64,000 nt of DNA from Bacillota bacterium (GCA_023439125.1 JAEXOU010000011.1:62001-126000); one strand, 5' to 3'. Shown: positions 7,285-16,347, counted from the first letter of the stretch. A program made the numbers and translations. Notes: generated by a model from the letters alone, not told the origin.

Positions 7285-9780
7285 CTAACCTAAGATAACT
7301 TCAACAATATGACGTTTTCCGTCTTTAAATACTGGGATGATATTACCTTCTACTTCTTTTCCATCAACCGTAAGCTTAACTACACCAGTTGATACATGAT
7401 CTGGATTCTTAATCGTAATATCAAATACATCACCACGGAATTCACGTACAATACGATATCCTTCCCAATCTTTTGGAATGGATGGATCAATCATCAAACC
7501 ATCATATTCTGGTTTAATACCAAGAATGTATTGTGAAATTGCTACAAAGTTCCAAGAAGCTGTTCCTGTTAACCAAGAATTCTTTGCTTCACCGAAACGT
7601 TTTGCATCTTTACCAGCTACCATCTGTGCATATACATAAGGCTCTGTACGATGAATCTCTGAATACTCTTCTGTATAAGCAGGTGCGATTCTTGTATAAT
7701 AGTCAAATGCTTTATCTCCACGTCCAACAACTGCCTCTGCACACATAATCCATGCATTGTTATGACAGAATATACCTGCATTCTCTTTATAACCACCTGG
7801 GTATGTTGATATCTCACCATATTCTACATAATATCTTGTGAATGCAGGATTGTTCAATACGAGACCATACTTTGTTCCAAGTCGCTCTTCTACGGAATCC
7901 AAAGCCTTTAATGCTTTGCCATCGTCTAAACCGCATTTACCCATAACACAGAATCCTTGTGATTCGATAAAAATCTTACCTTCTTCACATTCCTTGGATC
8001 CAATCTTCTTTCCAAAATCATCATAAGCACGTAAGAACCACGCGCCATCATAACCTTCACGCATAATAACATCACGCATTTTCGTTACTTCATTATATGC
8101 TCTCTCTGACTCGGCTTTATTGCCAACTTTGTTCATAAGGATTGCATACTCTTCTCCGATATAAGTAAACATACCAGCAATCATTACAGACTCAGCAACT
8201 TTACCATCTTTACTTGTTGCAGTCTGGAAAGACTCACCAGACTCCGTTGAAAAACAGTTTAGATTTAAACAATCATTCCAGTCAGCGCGACCGATTAATG
8301 GCAATCCATGAGGTCCCACATTTTCAATCACATGGTTAAATGCTCTCTTAATATGGTCGGATAAAGGCTGTGCTAATTCATCTTTATTATCATATGGAGT
8401 CATAACATATAAAATACTGTAATCTCCAGTTTCCTTAATATAGGAAGTCACTGCAAGTATTAACCATAATGGATCATCATTGAAATCTCCACCGATTTCA
8501 TCATTTCCCTTTTTCGTTAAAGGCTGATACTGATGATATGCACCACCATCTGGTAATTGAGTCGATGCTAAATCAATGATTCTTTCTCTAGCACGATCAG
8601 GAATCTGATGTACGAAACCAAGTAAATCCTGGTTTGAATCTCTAAAGCCCATACCACGTCCAATACCTGATTCAAAATAAGAAGCAGATCTTGAAAGGTT
8701 AAAGGTTACCATACACTGATACTGATTCCAGATGTTTACCATGCGATTTAACTTATCATCCTCATGGAATAGAGTATATTTGGAAAGCAACTTCTCCCAG
8801 GAGTCTTTTAACTCAGCTAATGCTTGGTCAACAGCTTCTGCTGTAGCAAACTGAGCAATCATCTCTTCTGCTTTCTTCTTATTGATAATATTACTTCCGT
8901 TTGGTGCTTTCGTGGACTGTAGTAAACCTTTATCATCTGGTGTTCCTACTTGATACTCCCATTTTTCTTCCAATTTATTTTCAACATATCCTAATACAAA
9001 TACTAAATCTTTGCTCTCACCTGCTTCTAATTCTACCTCAACGCTATGAGAAGCACATGGGGACCAGCCATCTGCAACAGAATTCGTTGATTGTCCGTTC
9101 TTAACAGCTTTTGGATTTTCAAATCCATTATATGTTCCAATGAAACTTTCACGATCAGAGTCAAAACCTACAATTGGTGAGTTAACAGAGAAGAATGCAT
9201 AATGATCACGACGCTCTTTATACTCTGTTTTATGATAAATAACAGAACCTTTAATCTCAACTTCTCCAGTATTAAAATTACGTTGGAAATTGGAAGAATC
9301 ATCTGCTGCATTCCATAAACACCACTCGATGAACGAAAACAATTTCACTGTCTTTTTTGCACCTGTCGTGTTGGTTATAGTAACTTTATGTACTTCACCA
9401 TTATAGTTTAATGGTACAAAGTAAACAACTTTCGTCTCAATTCCATTTCTCTTCCCACGGATTGTTGTATAACCCATACCATGGCGGCATTCATATTCTT
9501 CGAGCTCCTTCTTCGCTGGTGCCCAGCCTGGTGACCAAAAATCTCCATCATCATATAAATAATAATATCGTCCACCACCTAAATCCAAAGGAACGTTATT
9601 ATAGCGATATCTTGTGATTCTCCGCAGTTTCGCATCTTTATAAAAACTATATCCTCCTGCAGTATTAGAAATTAGTGAAAAGAATGCTTGTGAACCTAGG
9701 TAATTAATCCAAGGATATGGTGTTTCAGGAGTGGTAATGACATATTCTTTGTTATTGTCATCAAAATAACCAAATTTCAT
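7285..9780 (-). CDS. cbp: Cellobiose phosphorylase (GH94)
   Basis: This 831-aa cytosolic enzyme phosphorolyses cellobiose to glucose 1-phosphate and glucose, saving ATP on imported cellodextrins. The N-terminus MKFGYFDDNNKEYVITTPETPYPWINYLG, allowing a few changes, is that of clostridial cellobiose phosphorylases. The catalytic-domain motif GRADWNDCLN lies near residue 500 and holds the general-acid aspartate region. Length fits cellobiose rather than cellodextrin phosphorylase (nearer 1000 aa). The longest frame begins seven codons earlier, but AGAAAGGAAG points to this ATG. It is monocistronic, with a consensus-like promoter and a LacI-like palindrome upstream. No signal peptide is present. 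Laminaribiose or another beta-glucoside is a less likely substrate. Confidence 0.9.
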   Translation of the reverse strand: MKFGYFDDNNKEYVITTPETPYPWINYLGSQAFFSLISNTAGGYSFYKDAKLRRITRYRYNNVPLDLGGGRYYYLYDDGDFWSPGWAPAKKELEEYECRHGMGYTTIRGKRNGIETKVVYFVPLNYNGEVHKVTITNTTGAKKTVKLFSFIEWCLWNAADDSSNFQRNFNTGEVEIKGSVIYHKTEYKERRDHYAFFSVNSPIVGFDSDRESFIGTYNGFENPKAVKNGQSTNSVADGWSPCASHSVEVELEAGESKDLVFVLGYVENKLEEKWEYQVGTPDDKGLLQSTKAPNGSNIINKKKAEEMIAQFATAEAVDQALAELKDSWEKLLSKYTLFHEDDKLNRMVNIWNQYQCMVTFNLSRSASYFESGIGRGMGFRDSNQDLLGFVHQIPDRARERIIDLASTQLPDGGAYHQYQPLTKKGNDEIGGDFNDDPLWLILAVTSYIKETGDYSILYVMTPYDNKDELAQPLSDHIKRAFNHVIENVGPHGLPLIGRADWNDCLNLNCFSTESGESFQTATSKDGKVAESVMIAGMFTYIGEEYAILMNKVGNKAESERAYNEVTKMRDVIMREGYDGAWFLRAYDDFGKKIGSKECEEGKIFIESQGFCVMGKCGLDDGKALKALDSVEERLGTKYGLVLNNPAFTRYYVEYGEISTYPGGYKENAGIFCHNNAWIMCAEAVVGRGDKAFDYYTRIAPAYTEEYSEIHRTEPYVYAQMVAGKDAKRFGEAKNSWLTGTASWNFVAISQYILGIKPEYDGLMIDPSIPKDWEGYRIVREFRGDVFDITIKNPDHVSTGVVKLTVDGKEVEGNIIPVFKDGKRHIVEVILG

Positions 9781-9816
9781 ATTGTTCTTCCTTTCTATCA
9801 TAATTATATACTAATA

Positions 9817-9828
9817 TAAAACGTTTTA
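9817..9828. promoter_or_regulatory. LacI-family-like operator palindrome TAAAACGTTTTA
   Basis: This perfect 12-bp palindrome with a central CG resembles LacI/GalR-family half-sites. It lies about 13-24 bp downstream of the predicted cbp start point, where a bound repressor would block elongation. No regulator gene is adjacent, so the binding protein is unknown. Confidence 0.45.
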
Positions 9829-9848
9829 GTAAATTGACTTATAACCCC

Positions 9849-9877
9849 ATTATATACTATAAAGTAAGCTTTCACAA
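9849..9877 (-). promoter_or_regulatory. Promoter of cellobiose phosphorylase
   Basis: The minus strand reads TTGTGA (9877-9872), a 17-bp spacer, then a perfect TATAAT (9854-9849). Confidence 0.65.
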
Positions 9878-10057
9878 GCACACTAATCCACAAAATCATG
9901 AATAAATCCTTGTGAAAAGTATACGAATTCTGTGCGAAACTTTCGTCATTTCTCACTAAGTACTTACGTTATCTAACGAAATTATTTCGTACCATAAATT
10001 TACACATTTTTCTAAATCCAATTATAGGTTAAAATGGATTTTTATATAATTTTTATA

Positions 10058-10086
10058 TTGACAACTAAATTCAGATGTTGTACCAT
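10058..10086 (+). promoter_or_regulatory. Promoter of the uracil permease transcript
   Basis: A perfect TTGACA (10058-10063) and TACCAT (10081-10086) are 17 bp apart. This implies a leader of about 200 nt before the permease start. Confidence 0.55.
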
Positions 10087-10136
10087 AATTTCAGTTAGGT
10101 AACTAATAGGATAAATGAATCGATTAGGAGAACTTT

Positions 10137-10184
10137 ATGAAATACATAGCATATCAAATATACAAAACGAGTCTTTCATTGTAG
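10137..10184 (+). CDS. Putative 15-aa leader peptide of the uracil permease gene
   Basis: A short frame encodes MKYIAYQIYKTSLSL. It has a good Shine-Dalgarno (AGGAG, 6 nt before ATG), and its TAG stop falls in the loop of the downstream terminator hairpin. Three of 15 codons are Tyr. A ribosome finishing this peptide would cover the 5' arm of the terminator, as in translation-coupled attenuation. This is a prediction from layout only. Confidence 0.45.
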   Translation: MKYIAYQIYKTSLSL

Positions 10185-10208
10185 ATAATGAATAGACTTA
10201 TTTTTTTG
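10170..10208 (+). terminator. Attenuator-like intrinsic terminator in the uracil permease leader
   Basis: Arms AGTCTTTCATT (10170-10180) and AATGAATAGACT (10187-10198) pair over 11 bp with one bulged A. A seven-T tract follows immediately. No gene ends upstream on this strand, so it can act only within the permease leader. Confidence 0.75.
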
Positions 10209-10231
10209 TCATCATATACTTACGGTTGCGA

Positions 10232-10263
10232 CCAAGAATGGATGTGTACACATGCAATCTTGG
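10232..10263 (+). promoter_or_regulatory. Second leader hairpin before the uracil permease
   Basis: This 32-bp near-palindrome (CCAAGA...ATGTGTACACAT...TCTTGG) has only two mispaired positions per arm. It lies 18 nt before the permease Shine-Dalgarno. It lacks a T tract, so it is not a terminator. It could be an operator or a translation-control hairpin. Confidence 0.55.
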
Positions 10264-10291
10264 ATCAAAATAAAATATGGAGGATAAAACA

Positions 10292-11620
10292 ATGAGTAAA
10301 CAGAAATTAGCCATTGGCGAAGAAGGTATCTATGATGCCACCAAACTAGGTGTACCAAAGATGTTATTGCTTGGGCTACAACATGCTTTTGCGATGTTTG
10401 GTGCTACTGTCCTTGTACCAATCTTAACTGGTCTTAGTGTCTCTACTACCCTTTTAATGGCTGGACTAGGAACACTCCTTTTTCACATCATAACCAAAGG
10501 AAAAGTACCAGCATTTTTAGGGTCATCCTTTGCCTTTTTAGGTGGATATGCCGCTGTGGCACCATTAGGACTGAATAATGAACCTAATCTTGAGATGCTT
10601 CCTTATGCTTGTGGCGGTGTCTTTGTAGCTGGCTTTGTTTATCTAGTATTAGCTGCATTCATTAAGTTTTTCGGAGTTCGGAAAGTAATGAGATTCTTCC
10701 CACCTGTTGTAACCGGACCTATAATAATTTCAATTGGTCTTATCTTAGCACCTTCTGCTATCAATAACTGTAATACAAACTGGTTACTTGCAATTATTGC
10801 TTTAGGTGTGATCATAATATGTAACATTTTTGGTAAAGGTATGATTAAAATAGTGCCAATTATGTTAGGTATCGTAGTTTCCTATATTGTAGCATTATGT
10901 ATTGGGGCTATAGATTTTACACCTGTAAAAGAAGCAAGTTTAGTTGGGCTTCCAATTAGTACGGATTCATTTATGAAATTCTCACTAAGTTCTATTATCT
11001 CTATTGTTCCTATCTCACTTGCAACTATGATGGAACATATTGGTGATATCTCTGCAATTAGTGCAACAACAGGAAAAAATTATATGCAAACTCCTGGTTT
11101 ACACCGTACTCTTATCGGAGATGGTTTAGCTACTAGCTTTTCTGCTGCTTTCGGTGGACCAGCCAATACTACTTATGGAGAAAATACTGGTGTACTCGCA
11201 TTAACCAAAGTTTATGATCCAAAAGTTATGCAAATTGCAGCTTTATTTGCGGTTATTTTATCTTTCTTCCCTAAGTTCGCTGTTATTATTAATACAATCC
11301 CACCTGCAATCATCGGTGGTGTTTCTTTAATCCTATATGGAATGATTTCTTCCATCGGTATCCGTAATGTTGTTGAAAATCATATTGATTTTACAAAAAG
11401 TCGTAACTTAATCATTGCTGCGGTCATCTTAGGTTGTGCTTTAGGCTTTAATGGAAGTGCAGCTGGTGCACTTGTATTAACCTTTGGAAAACAAACAATC
11501 GAGTTATCTGGACTTGCTGTTGCTGCAATTGCAGGTATTCTCTTAAATGCGATTCTTCCTGGTAATGATTATGTATTTGAAACTGACGATAAACATGATG
11601 AACTTACTTTTAAAGTTTGA
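10292..11620 (+). CDS. uraA: Uracil permease (NCS2 family, UraA/PyrP type)
   Basis: This 442-aa polytopic membrane protein (about 14 segments) imports uracil by proton symport for pyrimidine salvage. The family signature is clear: MMEHIGDISAIS with the substrate-contacting Glu, then PGLHRTLIGDGLATS, and GGPANTTYGENTGVLA, the NTTYGEN segment that favours uracil over xanthine members. The ATG five codons upstream is part of the Shine-Dalgarno region ATGGAGGAT, so the second ATG was used. It is monocistronic. The leader, with its predicted peptide and terminator, suggests control by attenuation. Confidence 0.92.
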   Translation: MSKQKLAIGEEGIYDATKLGVPKMLLLGLQHAFAMFGATVLVPILTGLSVSTTLLMAGLGTLLFHIITKGKVPAFLGSSFAFLGGYAAVAPLGLNNEPNLEMLPYACGGVFVAGFVYLVLAAFIKFFGVRKVMRFFPPVVTGPIIISIGLILAPSAINNCNTNWLLAIIALGVIIICNIFGKGMIKIVPIMLGIVVSYIVALCIGAIDFTPVKEASLVGLPISTDSFMKFSLSSIISIVPISLATMMEHIGDISAISATTGKNYMQTPGLHRTLIGDGLATSFSAAFGGPANTTYGENTGVLALTKVYDPKVMQIAALFAVILSFFPKFAVIINTIPPAIIGGVSLILYGMISSIGIRNVVENHIDFTKSRNLIIAAVILGCALGFNGSAAGALVLTFGKQTIELSGLAVAAIAGILLNAILPGNDYVFETDDKHDELTFKV

Positions 11621-11647
11621 TTCTTGCGGTTAACAACTCACATATTG

Positions 11648-11688
11648 TCTGCCAACTAGGATAATTTAAAGTTGGCAGGCTTTTTTTA
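11648..11688 (+). terminator. Intrinsic terminator of uraA
   Basis: CTGCCAACT pairs with AGTTGGCAG and is followed by seven T residues. Confidence 0.9.
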
Positions 11689-11710
11689 ATCATTTTCTAA
11701 CGCTATTTTA

Positions 11711-11739
11711 TTGACAATCTAACCCATATTTACTATAAT
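11711..11739 (+). promoter_or_regulatory. Consensus promoter of the following membrane-anchored protein gene
   Basis: Perfect TTGACA (11711-11716) and TATAAT (11734-11739) are 17 bp apart, about 40 bp before the start codon. Confidence 0.8.
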
Positions 11740-11779
11740 TTGCTTAGCTTAATTGAAAGCAAAATAAGGAGGATGTAAA

Positions 11780-13366
11780 ATGTCAGATTTTAATGGTAAT
11801 AATTATATACCACCAGAACCAACAATTCCCACAATAGATAATCCTGAGTTTGAAGTGCCACCTCAGCCAGCTCAGTTCGAGCAACCAATGTATTTTCAAC
11901 AACCAGTAAACTTAACCAATGGAATGCCACCAAAGAAAAGTAAGAAAAAGTTAGTAGCAATAATATCAACTATAATTGGTGTAGCTGCTTGTGCATGTGT
12001 TGCAATCTTTGCTGGTCCTAAGATTATCGATGCATTATCCAATTCATCAAAAGAAGCACCTATGGATCGTTTAAAAAGCTCCTTTGAATCTCTCTCAAAA
12101 GAACTTTCCGAATCCGAAACCAATACCGAAACAACTGTTTTAAAGAACTTTAATACAAAGTTGAATATGAACTTGAGTTTAAGTGATAATGTTGTTAGTA
12201 TGCTTTCTCCAACTGCTGTAGGTCTCAAGGATACAACCATTGTATTAGATGCAACTAATTACGAAAATCAAGGCTATTTTAACCTTAATTTATCAACTCC
12301 TACTGCGAAAGCTGTCACTTTAAATGGTTATGTTAATTTAGATGATCCGAATTTATATTTACAGATTCCCGAATTATCTGAATCTTATTTTTCAACACCG
12401 ATAGAACTTACAGGTAGTACGTTAAACGAGGTTCCTCAAACTCCTCAGGTTTCAGGTAAAGAGCTTGCCAAGCTACTTGATGATGAAGTAAATACTTTTT
12501 TTAACGCTACTGAAGAAGTAAAAATTGAGGAAGATGTTAAGGTTAAGGTAAATGATGTTTCATCTGAGTATGATAAGATTATTATTTCTATGAATGGTAC
12601 TGAGTTTGGTAATACAATTTATAGCTGCTATGAGAGACTTACTCAAGAAAACTTTGTAAAAGAATTTATTACTGCATATAGTGCAAATAGCGATTTATCA
12701 ATTGATGAAACACTTGCCGAGATAAAAAAATGGGCTGACACGAATACTACTGGTGCAACTTTTGAATTCTATCTAAATGACGATAATGAAATAAAAGGTT
12801 TAGTTATATTACCAGAGAGTACCGGAAGTACTAGAAAAATATGTTTTATGACTGCTACCGATGATAGCACAGCATTTGAATTCTATGCAAGTGAAGATGA
12901 CGTCAAATTATTCTTAGTAGATGGAACATCTGAAAAAAGCAAAGATGCTTATTCAGGTAATGTAAAGATTACTACCTATGAAAATGGTATTGCTGGTAAT
13001 ACGATTGAACTTCAATTTAACGATGTTAAGAGTGATAAGGACTCCTTCAAAGGCTCCTTTACATTAGCAGGTTCTGCATTAAGTGGATTTTCTATCACAC
13101 TAGATGCTGATACGAAACAAACGGAAGGAAACCTTACATTGAGTGTTGACATGGCATCAATGAATATGGGTACTCTTTCAATTGATTTTGCAAAAACCGA
13201 TGTGACTTCTTGTCCAACATTACCTGCAGATGCTGTAGTATTTGATACTGAGACTCAACAAGAAGAATTTATGGCTACTGCAGATATCATGGGCTTCATA
13301 ACAAATTTCTATAATGCTACAGGTATTGACTTAACTACTTTACTCGGTGATGATACGATATATTAA
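11780..13366 (+). CDS. Unrecognised membrane-anchored protein with large extracellular region
   Basis: This 528-aa protein has a Pro/Gln-rich N-terminal tail of about 50 residues, a basic stretch (PPKKSKKK), one membrane segment (about 58-79) and a long, mostly acidic region rich in Ser, Thr and Asn. The topology is therefore type II with most of the chain outside. No catalytic motif was recognised. The C-terminal part is rich in alternating short hydrophobic and polar stretches, consistent with beta structure. A strong AAGGAGG 7 nt before ATG and a perfect promoter suggest good expression. It is transcribed alone; the next gene also encodes an unrecognised membrane-anchored protein. Confidence 0.85.
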   Translation: MSDFNGNNYIPPEPTIPTIDNPEFEVPPQPAQFEQPMYFQQPVNLTNGMPPKKSKKKLVAIISTIIGVAACACVAIFAGPKIIDALSNSSKEAPMDRLKSSFESLSKELSESETNTETTVLKNFNTKLNMNLSLSDNVVSMLSPTAVGLKDTTIVLDATNYENQGYFNLNLSTPTAKAVTLNGYVNLDDPNLYLQIPELSESYFSTPIELTGSTLNEVPQTPQVSGKELAKLLDDEVNTFFNATEEVKIEEDVKVKVNDVSSEYDKIIISMNGTEFGNTIYSCYERLTQENFVKEFITAYSANSDLSIDETLAEIKKWADTNTTGATFEFYLNDDNEIKGLVILPESTGSTRKICFMTATDDSTAFEFYASEDDVKLFLVDGTSEKSKDAYSGNVKITTYENGIAGNTIELQFNDVKSDKDSFKGSFTLAGSALSGFSITLDADTKQTEGNLTLSVDMASMNMGTLSIDFAKTDVTSCPTLPADAVVFDTETQQEEFMATADIMGFITNFYNATGIDLTTLLGDDTIY

Positions 13367-13413
13367 TAATCGTCCTATATGAACACTGAAAGATATTATC
13401 GTAATGAATAAAA

Positions 13414-13458
13414 GAATGAAGGGTGATGGTATTTTTAAAATACCATCACCCTTCATTC
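13414..13458. terminator. 45-bp near-perfect palindrome downstream of the membrane protein gene
   Basis: The arms GAATGAAGGGTGATGGTATTT and its complement pair fully around a tiny central loop. Direct CTTCATT repeats follow, not a clean T tract. It probably ends the upstream transcript and would block elongation on either strand. Confidence 0.65.
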
Positions 13459-13651
13459 TTCATTCTTCATTCACACTACTATTCGTGCAAACATCACCTT
13501 TTTTAGTGTTTTCCTATATCAACTTATTTCTTTGATTCTCTTTTTTTCCTTACTTATATAAATTTACTAATTTTTTATACTTTATTTCTTTTTTTTCATT
13601 GTTTCATGTGCTAAACTGTTACTAATTACAATGAAAGAAGGAAGGTATCCT

Positions 13652-14932
13652 ATGGCACCTAGAACACCTAAGGTAACGCGACTTGATGACAATGCTGAGA
13701 TATACAAGCGCCGCGAAGCTAAAAGTGAACGTGAAAAATTGAGTGAATTAAGTTTCACAGGTAAGGTTCAATACATAAAAAACTATTATTTGCCTAAATT
13801 TTTAGCTAGTATGGTTATTATTGGTATGATTGCATGGATTCTTGTTACCGTATTAAGACCCAAAAAAGAAGATGTATTAAATGTAGCAATGATTAATTAT
13901 CCTATTGAATTAGAATACATTGATCAGATGACATCTGATATGAACGAAGCCCTTAATGTTGATTTAGAAACTCAAAGAGTTTTTTTTGATACAGGATATG
14001 ATTTGTTAAATGATGATATTGCTTCACTTGAGAAAATAAGTACATACCTCTTTGCAGGTGAGATTGATGTATTTATTGCACCAGAATCGGAATTCTTAAA
14101 ATATGCGTTCTCTAATGCACTGACTCCTCTCGATGACACAATCCTTCCAGAAGAACATATGAAAGCGTTAGAGGATGAAGGTAGACTGTTTAAATGTAAA
14201 ACGAGATTAGATGATGAAGAGCTTCCTCAAGATGCCTTGGGGCCAGAGGGTATCTTTGGTATTTACATTCAGGATTTACCTATGTTTGAATACTTTACGA
14301 AAGAAAGTATCCAAAGTAATCCTCCAGTGATAGGAATTATCTTAACTGGGAAGAACCAAGAAAATTCTGCTGAATTTATAAAATATCTATTGAATAAGAG
14401 TAATAGTATTTTGAATGTCGCAATGATTGACTTCCCAATTGAATCTACCTACATTGATCAGATGACTTCTGATATGCATGAGATTCTTAAAGTTAATGAT
14501 GAACCAAAAAAAGTGTTTTTTGATACTAAATATGACCTTAGTAAAGAATCACAGGAGAAACTTCTAAACTACCTCAATACAACAGGAATTGATGTATTTA
14601 TCGCACCTGAATCGGAGTTTTTAAAATATTCTTTTGCTAATGCGATGACTCCTCTTACCGAGCTTTTACCATCTGATTTACTCGATACATTATCATCTGA
14701 TAAACTATTTAGTTGTAAAACGAGATTAGATGATGAAGAGCTTCCAGAAGATGCACAAGGCCCAGAAGGTACTTATGGTATTTACATTCAAGATTTACCT
14801 ATGTTTGAATACTTAACTCCAGAAAGTATACAGAACGATCCCCCAGTTATCGGAGTAACCATAAGCGGAAGAAATCAAGAAAATTCTGTAGAATATATAC
14901 GATATCTACTAAGTTTGACTAGTGAGAAATAA
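13652..14932 (+). CDS. Unrecognised membrane-anchored protein with a duplicated domain
   Basis: This 426-aa protein has a basic N-terminus, one membrane segment (about 48-68) and two extracellular copies of the same roughly 170-residue domain (76-247 and 254-426). Both begin LNVAMI-(N/D)-(Y/F)-PIE and share IDQMTSDM, DVFIAPESEFLKY, CKTRLDDEELP and YGIYIQDLPMFEY or its near equivalent. The IAPESEFLKY segment recalls a periplasmic-binding-like fold, but this is only a guess. GAAGGAAGG places the start at the second in-frame ATG. The DNA of the repeats is near-identical in places, implying recent duplication or gene conversion. It ends at a strong terminator. Confidence 0.85.
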   Translation: MAPRTPKVTRLDDNAEIYKRREAKSEREKLSELSFTGKVQYIKNYYLPKFLASMVIIGMIAWILVTVLRPKKEDVLNVAMINYPIELEYIDQMTSDMNEALNVDLETQRVFFDTGYDLLNDDIASLEKISTYLFAGEIDVFIAPESEFLKYAFSNALTPLDDTILPEEHMKALEDEGRLFKCKTRLDDEELPQDALGPEGIFGIYIQDLPMFEYFTKESIQSNPPVIGIILTGKNQENSAEFIKYLLNKSNSILNVAMIDFPIESTYIDQMTSDMHEILKVNDEPKKVFFDTKYDLSKESQEKLLNYLNTTGIDVFIAPESEFLKYSFANAMTPLTELLPSDLLDTLSSDKLFSCKTRLDDEELPEDAQGPEGTYGIYIQDLPMFEYLTPESIQNDPPVIGVTISGRNQENSVEYIRYLLSLTSEK

Positions 14933-15022
14933 TATTATCAGTATATCAATAAATTTGATTAATCATCTCGCACGTAAATAGACTTGCTGAGTATGGGATG
15001 GCCAACATACCTGAATCGTTAT

Positions 15023-15060
15023 AAAAAAGTGCTGTCGCTTGTGTGCGACAGCACTTTTTA
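15023..15060. terminator. Bidirectional intrinsic terminator
   Basis: AAAAAGTGCTGTCGC pairs perfectly with GCGACAGCACTTTTT. It separates the duplicated-domain gene from convergent asd. Confidence 0.93.
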
Positions 15061-15064
15061 TTAC

Positions 15065-16147
15065 TTATTTTGCTGTAATATATCCTAACTTCATAAGAAG
15101 CTCTGCGTTTAAAACTGCACCACCTGCAGCACCACGTAATGTGTTATGAGATAAGCCTACAAACTTGTAATCAAATACTTTATCCTCACGAAGACGTCCA
15201 AGGCATATACCCATACCATTTTCATAATTACGATCAAGATTAGCTTGTGGTCTGTTATCCTCTTCAAAATACTTAATGAATTGCTTTGGAGCACTAGGAA
15301 GATCAAACTCCTGAGGAAGTCCCTTATAGTCTGCCCATGCCTTCAAAATTTGTTCTTTTGTAGGCTTCTTGTCAAAGCTAACAAAGACTGCTGCTGTATG
15401 TCCATCAGATACTGGAACACGAATACATTGTGTTGTAATAACTGGTGTTTCTGCCTTTACGATCTCACCATTCTCAACCCTACCCCAAATACGAAGTGGT
15501 TCTTGTTCACTTTTTTCTTCTTCTCCTCCAATAAATGGAATTACATTGTCAATCATCTCTGGCCAGTCTTTGAATGTTTTACCAGCACCTGAAATAGCCT
15601 GGTATGTAGTAGCTACAACAACCTTAGGTCCGAACTCTTTTAATGCATGCAAAGCTGGAGCATAACTTTGAATGGAGCAATTTGGTTTTACAGCTATGAA
15701 GCCTTTCGTAGTTCCAAGACGCTTTCTCTGACTTGCAATAACCTCAAAATGCTCTGGATTAATTTCAGGTACAACCATTGGGACATCAGGAGTCCAACGA
15801 TGAGCACTATTGTTGGATACAACAGGAGTTTCTGTCTTTGCATAAGCTTCCTCAATTGCCTTAATCTCTTCTTTTGTCATATCAACTGCACTAAACACAA
15901 AATCAACCTTCTCAGCTACTGCTTCAACTTCATTTACATTCAATACAACCATTTTCTTAACGGCTTCTGGCATTGGTGAGCTCATCTTCCAACGATCTCC
16001 CACTGCATCTTCATATGACTTTCCAGCGCTTCTAGGACTAGCGGCAACCACTACAACCTCAAACCATGGATGATTTTCAAGAAGTGAAATAAATCTTTGG
16101 CCTACCATTCCAGTTGCACCTAAAATACCAACTCTTAATTTACTCAT
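15065..16147 (-). CDS. asd: Aspartate-semialdehyde dehydrogenase
   Basis: This 360-aa enzyme reduces aspartyl phosphate to aspartate semialdehyde, the branch point to lysine/diaminopimelate, threonine and methionine. It has the NADP-binding GILGATGMVGQRF (7-19), the active-site KPNCSIQ with Cys 157, and GHTAAVFVSF. Its length and motifs match the fungal/archaeal-type branch rather than the E. coli type, as is common in clostridia. The open frame extends 27 codons upstream, but GGGAGG precedes only the chosen ATG. It appears monocistronic. No lysine riboswitch was recognised in the ~200 bp upstream. Confidence 0.95.
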   Translation of the reverse strand: MSKLRVGILGATGMVGQRFISLLENHPWFEVVVVAASPRSAGKSYEDAVGDRWKMSSPMPEAVKKMVVLNVNEVEAVAEKVDFVFSAVDMTKEEIKAIEEAYAKTETPVVSNNSAHRWTPDVPMVVPEINPEHFEVIASQRKRLGTTKGFIAVKPNCSIQSYAPALHALKEFGPKVVVATTYQAISGAGKTFKDWPEMIDNVIPFIGGEEEKSEQEPLRIWGRVENGEIVKAETPVITTQCIRVPVSDGHTAAVFVSFDKKPTKEQILKAWADYKGLPQEFDLPSAPKQFIKYFEEDNRPQANLDRNYENGMGICLGRLREDKVFDYKFVGLSHNTLRGAAGGAVLNAELLMKLGYITAK

Positions 16148-16347
16148 AACGTGCCTCCCTATTCTCCTTAATTCAATTTGACACAATTCGCGTACACAAT
16201 TTAGTTTTTGTATTTGTATGGCGAACATTTGTCTTTCTGTTGAATATACTATACCATTTGCTTCGAAAAATCAACTATATTATTCCATTATCGATAATTT
16301 TGTTAAATATGTCTATCTAAACGCATTCCAGAATAAACCTTTTGTAA

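Larger units (their letters stand above)
9781..10291. other. Intergenic region between divergent cbp and uracil permease genes
   Basis: The left third holds the cbp promoter and palindrome; the right half holds the uracil-permease promoter and its attenuator-like leader. The AT-rich centre, about 9880-10055, shows nothing recognisable. Confidence 0.7.

Noticed and set aside
16148..16347. Lysine riboswitch upstream of asd
   Set aside because: The gap is only about 200 bp and the conserved purine-rich junctions are not visible.
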